Shown: positions 47,124 through 49,991 of the stretch, one piece after another
Numbering within the stretch: position 1 is the stretch's first letter
How the letters are laid out: every line of letters starts with the position of its first letter
Origin: an uncultured Prevotella sp.
GTDB lineage: Bacteria; Bacteroidota; Bacteroidia; Bacteroidales; Bacteroidaceae
NCBI GenBank assembly: GCA_934204655.1
Contig: CAKPZJ010000019.1
Coordinates: 1 to 49,991 of the forward strand
Direction of reading: 5' to 3'
DNA: 49,991 nt
Translations under genes and position numbers: made by a program
The notes under the pieces: generated by a model
Database searches by the model: none
What the model saw: only the letters and a program-made list of their open reading frames with translations
Told to the model about the DNA's origin: nothing

Positions 47124-48167
47124 TTATTTCTTGAGCAACTGCTCAAAGTGTATAAATGCCTGACGGGTAATCTTTTCGGCCTCGGCGATACTGCAATACA
47201 GCCGGCCGCCACTGGCGTTGAGATGCCCACCGCCGTTGAAGAAAGCCTTGGCCACCTCGTTGCAGGGGAAGTCATCGACCGACCGCAGGGAGACCCATAC
47301 CAGGTTGTCGCGACGGTCGTCCTCGCGCAGCGATACCGACAACTTCATGCCCTTGATACGCAGGGGCTCGTTGACCAGCCCCTCGGCATCGCCCTTGATA
47401 AAGTGAAAGCGGGCCATATCCTGTCGGGTAATGGTGAAATAAGAAGCGTGGAAGTCGTCAAAGTAATTGAGTTTCTGCGAAATGAGGTAACCACGCAGGC
47501 GCAGGGCCCAACAGCTGTAGTTGTTGTACACGTTGCGGTATATCTTGTCCTTGTCTATACCCTTGGTGAGCAGCTGCCCGATGATGAAGAATATCTCGGG
47601 ACGGGTAGAGTTAAAGGTAAATCCGCCCGTATCGGTCATCATGCCACAGTATATCTGGGTGGCGCAATGGCGGGTCATCGCCTCGAAGCCACCCAACTGC
47701 CATATCACCCTAAACACCACTTCGGAAGCGCTACACAGCTCGGGGTGCGACACCACGATGTCCATGCCCTCGGTAGTGGGGTTCAGGTGGTGGTCCAGCA
47801 TGACCCGGCGAGCGGTGGCGGCGGTCAATACGGGTTCCATCTCATCGACCCGCGAGGCATCATTGAAGTCGACATAGAACACCAGGTCGGCTTTGGCAAA
47901 GAGGTCGCACACTTCGTCGTGATGGCGGTCGTATCTGATAATTTTCTCACTGTTGGGGAGCCAGCGCAGAAAGTCGGGAAAGGCATCGGGCACCACTACC
48001 GACACCTGCTTGTCGCACTGCTGGACGAGATAGTCGGCCCAGGCCAGGCTGGCACCCAACGCATCACCGTCGGGCGACTTATGGCAGGTTATCACGATAT
48101 GCTGTGCATCGGCTATGAGCTGGCAGAGCTTCCTTGCGGTAGTTTCTGAAAGTAGATTTATATCCAT
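47124..48167 (-). CDS. DHH-family phosphoesterase (NrnA-like)
   Basis: A 347-residue cytoplasmic enzyme of the bifunctional oligoribonuclease / PAP phosphatase type, which degrades nano-RNA and related small phosphates. DHH motifs: SPDGDALGASLAW (about 31-43), VDFNDASRVDEM with metal Asp (about 97-108), MLDHHLNP (about 123-130) and DTGGFTFNST. The DHHA1 domain at the C-terminus has GGGHLNASGG. The start at 48167 (MDINLLSETT) is preferred over an ATG seven codons upstream since it follows a -7 element closely. Confidence 0.92.
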   Translation of the reverse strand: MDINLLSETTARKLCQLIADAQHIVITCHKSPDGDALGASLAWADYLVQQCDKQVSVVVPDAFPDFLRWLPNSEKIIRYDRHHDEVCDLFAKADLVFYVDFNDASRVDEMEPVLTAATARRVMLDHHLNPTTEGMDIVVSHPELCSASEVVFRVIWQLGGFEAMTRHCATQIYCGMMTDTGGFTFNSTRPEIFFIIGQLLTKGIDKDKIYRNVYNNYSCWALRLRGYLISQKLNYFDDFHASYFTITRQDMARFHFIKGDAEGLVNEPLRIKGMKLSVSLREDDRRDNLVWVSLRSVDDFPCNEVAKAFFNGGGHLNASGGRLYCSIAEAEKITRQAFIHFEQLLKK

Positions 48168-48175
48168 AGATTGTG

Positions 48176-48183
48176 CAAAGGTA
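48176..48183 (-). promoter_or_regulatory. -7 element for the DHH phosphoesterase operon
   Basis: TACCTTTG followed by CA on the minus strand, with its last base only 8 bp before ATG 48167. Transcripts would start almost at the initiation codon. No clear -33 element. Confidence 0.5.
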
Positions 48184-48334
48184 AACAAAAAATATCAAGT
48201 TGGTGCCACAATTTTTCCAATTCTTTGTCACTAAATTCTTATTAGGGCCTATCAAAATTTCAGCCAGCATCATTTTACTCCCTCGCGCGTACATTAATAT
48301 TATTATAGGGCACTGCTGGAGGCGTGGGGGCCTT

Positions 48335-48418
48335 CTTTAGCTGTCTAATGACCATCTCGAGCAGACTGCTGACCCTCTTTAGAGAACCAGTGACCGGCTC
48401 GGGCGAGCTGCTGGCCGC
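48335..48418 (+). repeat. Degenerate 21-bp tandem repeat, related to the dispersed element
   Basis: From about 48341 four units of 21 bp follow each other, each with TGACC or TGGCC at the same place (for example CTGTCTAATGACCATCTCGAG). The start CTTTAGCTGTCTAATGAC matches the core of repeat copy 2 at 16 of 18 bases. This looks like an expanded and decayed relative of the element. Confidence 0.5.
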
Positions 48419-48423
48419 AGCCA

Positions 48424-49641
48424 CTACATACTTATCCGATGTATAATCTGCTTATTGGCATCGTTGATACGCGATGTGCCAATAGAGTCAAGATATACCT
48501 GGGTGGTACGATAGGAGCGATGGCCCATGCCCTCGCTAATGATGGCAATCGAAAAATTCATATTACGGGCTATGCTCGCCCAGGTATGCCGGGCCACATA
48601 GGTAGTCAGCCGTATCCGTAGCCCCGCCCGCTCGCCGATAATCCGCAGGGCCCAGTTCACATTCTCGTGCATCTGCCGGTATTGCTGGTACTCGGTTCCG
48701 TCTTCGGCCCTGATGATAGGCAGCATATAGGAGGTGTCCTTGGTAAGATGGGCGTAACGGTCTACAATGGTCTGCAGGGCCCGTTCCCAGGCTATAGACA
48801 GGTGCTGGTTGGTCTTCTTACGGCAATACTCTAACAGGCGACCCTTCAAATCTGTCTTTTTGAGAAACGCCATATCAACAAAGGACATGCCCCGCGTGTA
48901 GAAGCTGAACATAAAGATGTCGCGAGCCAAGGCCATGGACGAGCCTCGGGGCAGGGGCAACTGGGCGATGGCTTTCAGCTCGTGCTCAGATATGGCCCGC
49001 TTGATGGTGGCTACGTAGGACAGGCGCACACGGCTGAACAGCCTCCGGTCGGGTTCTAAGAGCCCCTCTACGACCGCCTTGCATAACAGGGTGTTAAGCG
49101 TACGCAGGTAAAAGCGGATGGAATTGGTCTTCAGGCTCCTGTTTCGCAGCCACGCATCGTATCGCTCTATCATATCGGGCGTCAACTCGTCAAAGGCGAG
49201 GTCCATGCCGTTTCTAAAGTCCCTGAACCGCCGGTAGGCATTAACGTAGGTCTTGGCGGTGCCCATTCGCAGCATCTGCTCTTTCTTCTCCGCCTGCTCC
49301 TGAAGAAACGTGAATACGGTCTTGCAGGGCGGCAGCTCGTCGAAGGCCATGATTAGCTCATCCATGCTTACTTCCTGGTCGCCCGCCGTCATCTTCACGA
49401 GAATGTTTCGCCGCTGGCGCAGTTCTCCATTAAGCATCGACTGCATCAGGAGCAACTGCGCCCGCCGCTCCCCATGTGGGGGTATTAGCAGGGCCGACCT
49501 ACGCTCATCCCATTCGTGCGGGAAAATACGATAAGCAGTACTTTGACATCTTACAGACCGCTGGTGTATTACCTGGAAGTACAATGTTCCCTCGGCCTGA
49601 GGCACTGAGGAGGCTCGGAATTTCAATTTTATTGTTGCCAT
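48424..49641 (-). CDS. Tyrosine recombinase / site-specific integrase
   Basis: A 405-residue phage-integrase-family recombinase of the Bacteroidota type. Residues 1-100 are an arm-binding-like part, about 108-200 an SAM-like core-binding domain, and 215-395 the catalytic domain. Catalytic residues: R250 in YTRGMSFVDM, K275/K276 in RKKTNQH, R351 in TYVARHTWAS (the His two residues before it in the classic HxxR is Tyr348, usual in this group), H374 in GMGHRSYRTTQVYL and the nucleophile Y383. Members excise or insert mobile elements or flip promoters. No cargo genes, tRNA attachment site or direct repeats are seen around it. Start at the ATG following a weak TATGTTTG element (49694). Confidence 0.92.
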   Translation of the reverse strand: MATIKLKFRASSVPQAEGTLYFQVIHQRSVRCQSTAYRIFPHEWDERRSALLIPPHGERRAQLLLMQSMLNGELRQRRNILVKMTAGDQEVSMDELIMAFDELPPCKTVFTFLQEQAEKKEQMLRMGTAKTYVNAYRRFRDFRNGMDLAFDELTPDMIERYDAWLRNRSLKTNSIRFYLRTLNTLLCKAVVEGLLEPDRRLFSRVRLSYVATIKRAISEHELKAIAQLPLPRGSSMALARDIFMFSFYTRGMSFVDMAFLKKTDLKGRLLEYCRKKTNQHLSIAWERALQTIVDRYAHLTKDTSYMLPIIRAEDGTEYQQYRQMHENVNWALRIIGERAGLRIRLTTYVARHTWASIARNMNFSIAIISEGMGHRSYRTTQVYLDSIGTSRINDANKQIIHRISM

Positions 49642-49991
49642 AATTCTCTTTTTGATATTTGGAAGTTACTACCAATAAAAATAAGGTTTTGTCCAAACAT
49701 ACAGACAGGCCAGCCCTACTATATTGACCATAACAGGCAAATAAAAAGAGGGCAAGAGCAAAAGGCCCACCACTACCCCACCACACCGACTGGCATATAC
49801 GGATAAAAATGATGTGGTCGGAAACACCAAAATGCTACTCCAATGGCTATATACAGACGATAAGGATTCCGCCAACGGGTTAATAATGTGTATTTACACA
49901 AAATAAACGAACAGGAATATGGAAATCCGTAGAGATAAATATCTGGATCTACTTATCCACAGTTGTGGGAATGGGTTGATAAAAGTGATAA
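49642..49991. other. Intergenic edge with DnaA-box-like sites
   Basis: No gene is seen in these 350 bases. A weak -7 element for the integrase (TATGTTTG, minus, 49694-49701) lies at the left. At the right are the perfect DnaA-box consensus TTATCCACA (49953-49961), directly followed by GTTGTGGGAA, whose reverse complement TTCCCACAAC is a degenerate box, and GTTGATAA. The window ends there. Confidence 0.45.

Noticed and set aside
48335..48418. CRISPR array
   Set aside because: Units are 21 bp, decayed, and have no spacers; no cas genes are in the window.

Overview
The window looks like a chromosomal segment of a Bacteroidales bacterium, most likely Prevotellaceae. The reasons are: Bacteroidota-type promoters (TTG or TTTG near -33, TAnnTTTG near -7) in front of many genes; two hybrid two-component regulators with AraC output domains; GH43 glycosidases with signal peptides; NigD-like, DUF4837, DUF4738 and DUF5606 proteins that are essentially limited to this phylum; and a very long NusB. 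I assign no species. No ribosomal RNA, prophage or CRISPR array is visible.

Layout. 0-3.7 kb: the right end of an IS982-type insertion sequence, a PabC-like gene directly behind it, an XRE regulator, a long AT-rich stretch without genes, and holA. 3.9-13.4 kb: housekeeping genes, namely an HsdR-N nuclease-fold protein, a winged-helix AlkX/YcaQ-like protein, a zinc-ribbon coiled-coil protein with a Nif3-like protein, the rlmN-DUF4837-pdxA-like-flippase-like string, and aroB. 13.6-16.6 kb: a large outer-membrane beta-barrel protein. 16.7-19.6 kb: rplY/ctc-pth-S4-purN-mntP, a tight leftward operon. 19.7-23.0 kb: nusB-yajC-YbbR-coaE-DUF5606, rightward. 23.2-26.2 kb: a secreted TlpA-like thioredoxin and a SulP anion transporter. 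26.3-31.9 kb: a TPR-type hybrid regulator and a NigD - ECF sigma - membrane-spanning anti-sigma/beta-barrel set. 32.1 kb: an initiator-type tRNA-Met. 32.3-46.5 kb: a glycan-related region (two GH43 enzymes, an uncharacterised secreted 668-residue protein, a propeller-type hybrid regulator, a DUF4965/glutaminase-A-like protein and an SGNH esterase), interrupted by vsr, yjbQ and a rhodanese. 46.5-49.6 kb: a DUF4738 lipoprotein, a DHH phosphoesterase and a tyrosine recombinase.

How the parts fit. The glycan genes suggest arabinan or related pectic side-chain use, but no SusC/SusD pair is present, so import must be handled elsewhere. The sigma/anti-sigma/NigD genes match the Dma arrangement described in Bacteroides, where a protein spanning both membranes controls an ECF sigma factor and, through NigD, vesicle formation.

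The most unusual structures are: (1) a near-perfect inverted repeat with 31-bp arms and a 19-bp spacer, covering promoter, leader and start codon of the large hybrid regulator, so that inverting the spacer would exactly rebuild the promoter facing the other way; (2) a dispersed intergenic element with inverted-repeat arms, an internal 21-bp unit and a recurring small reading frame, in three good copies and one degenerate copy; (3) a PdxA homologue in which two of the three metal-binding histidines and other active-site residues are replaced; (4) a DnaA-box-like cluster at the right edge.
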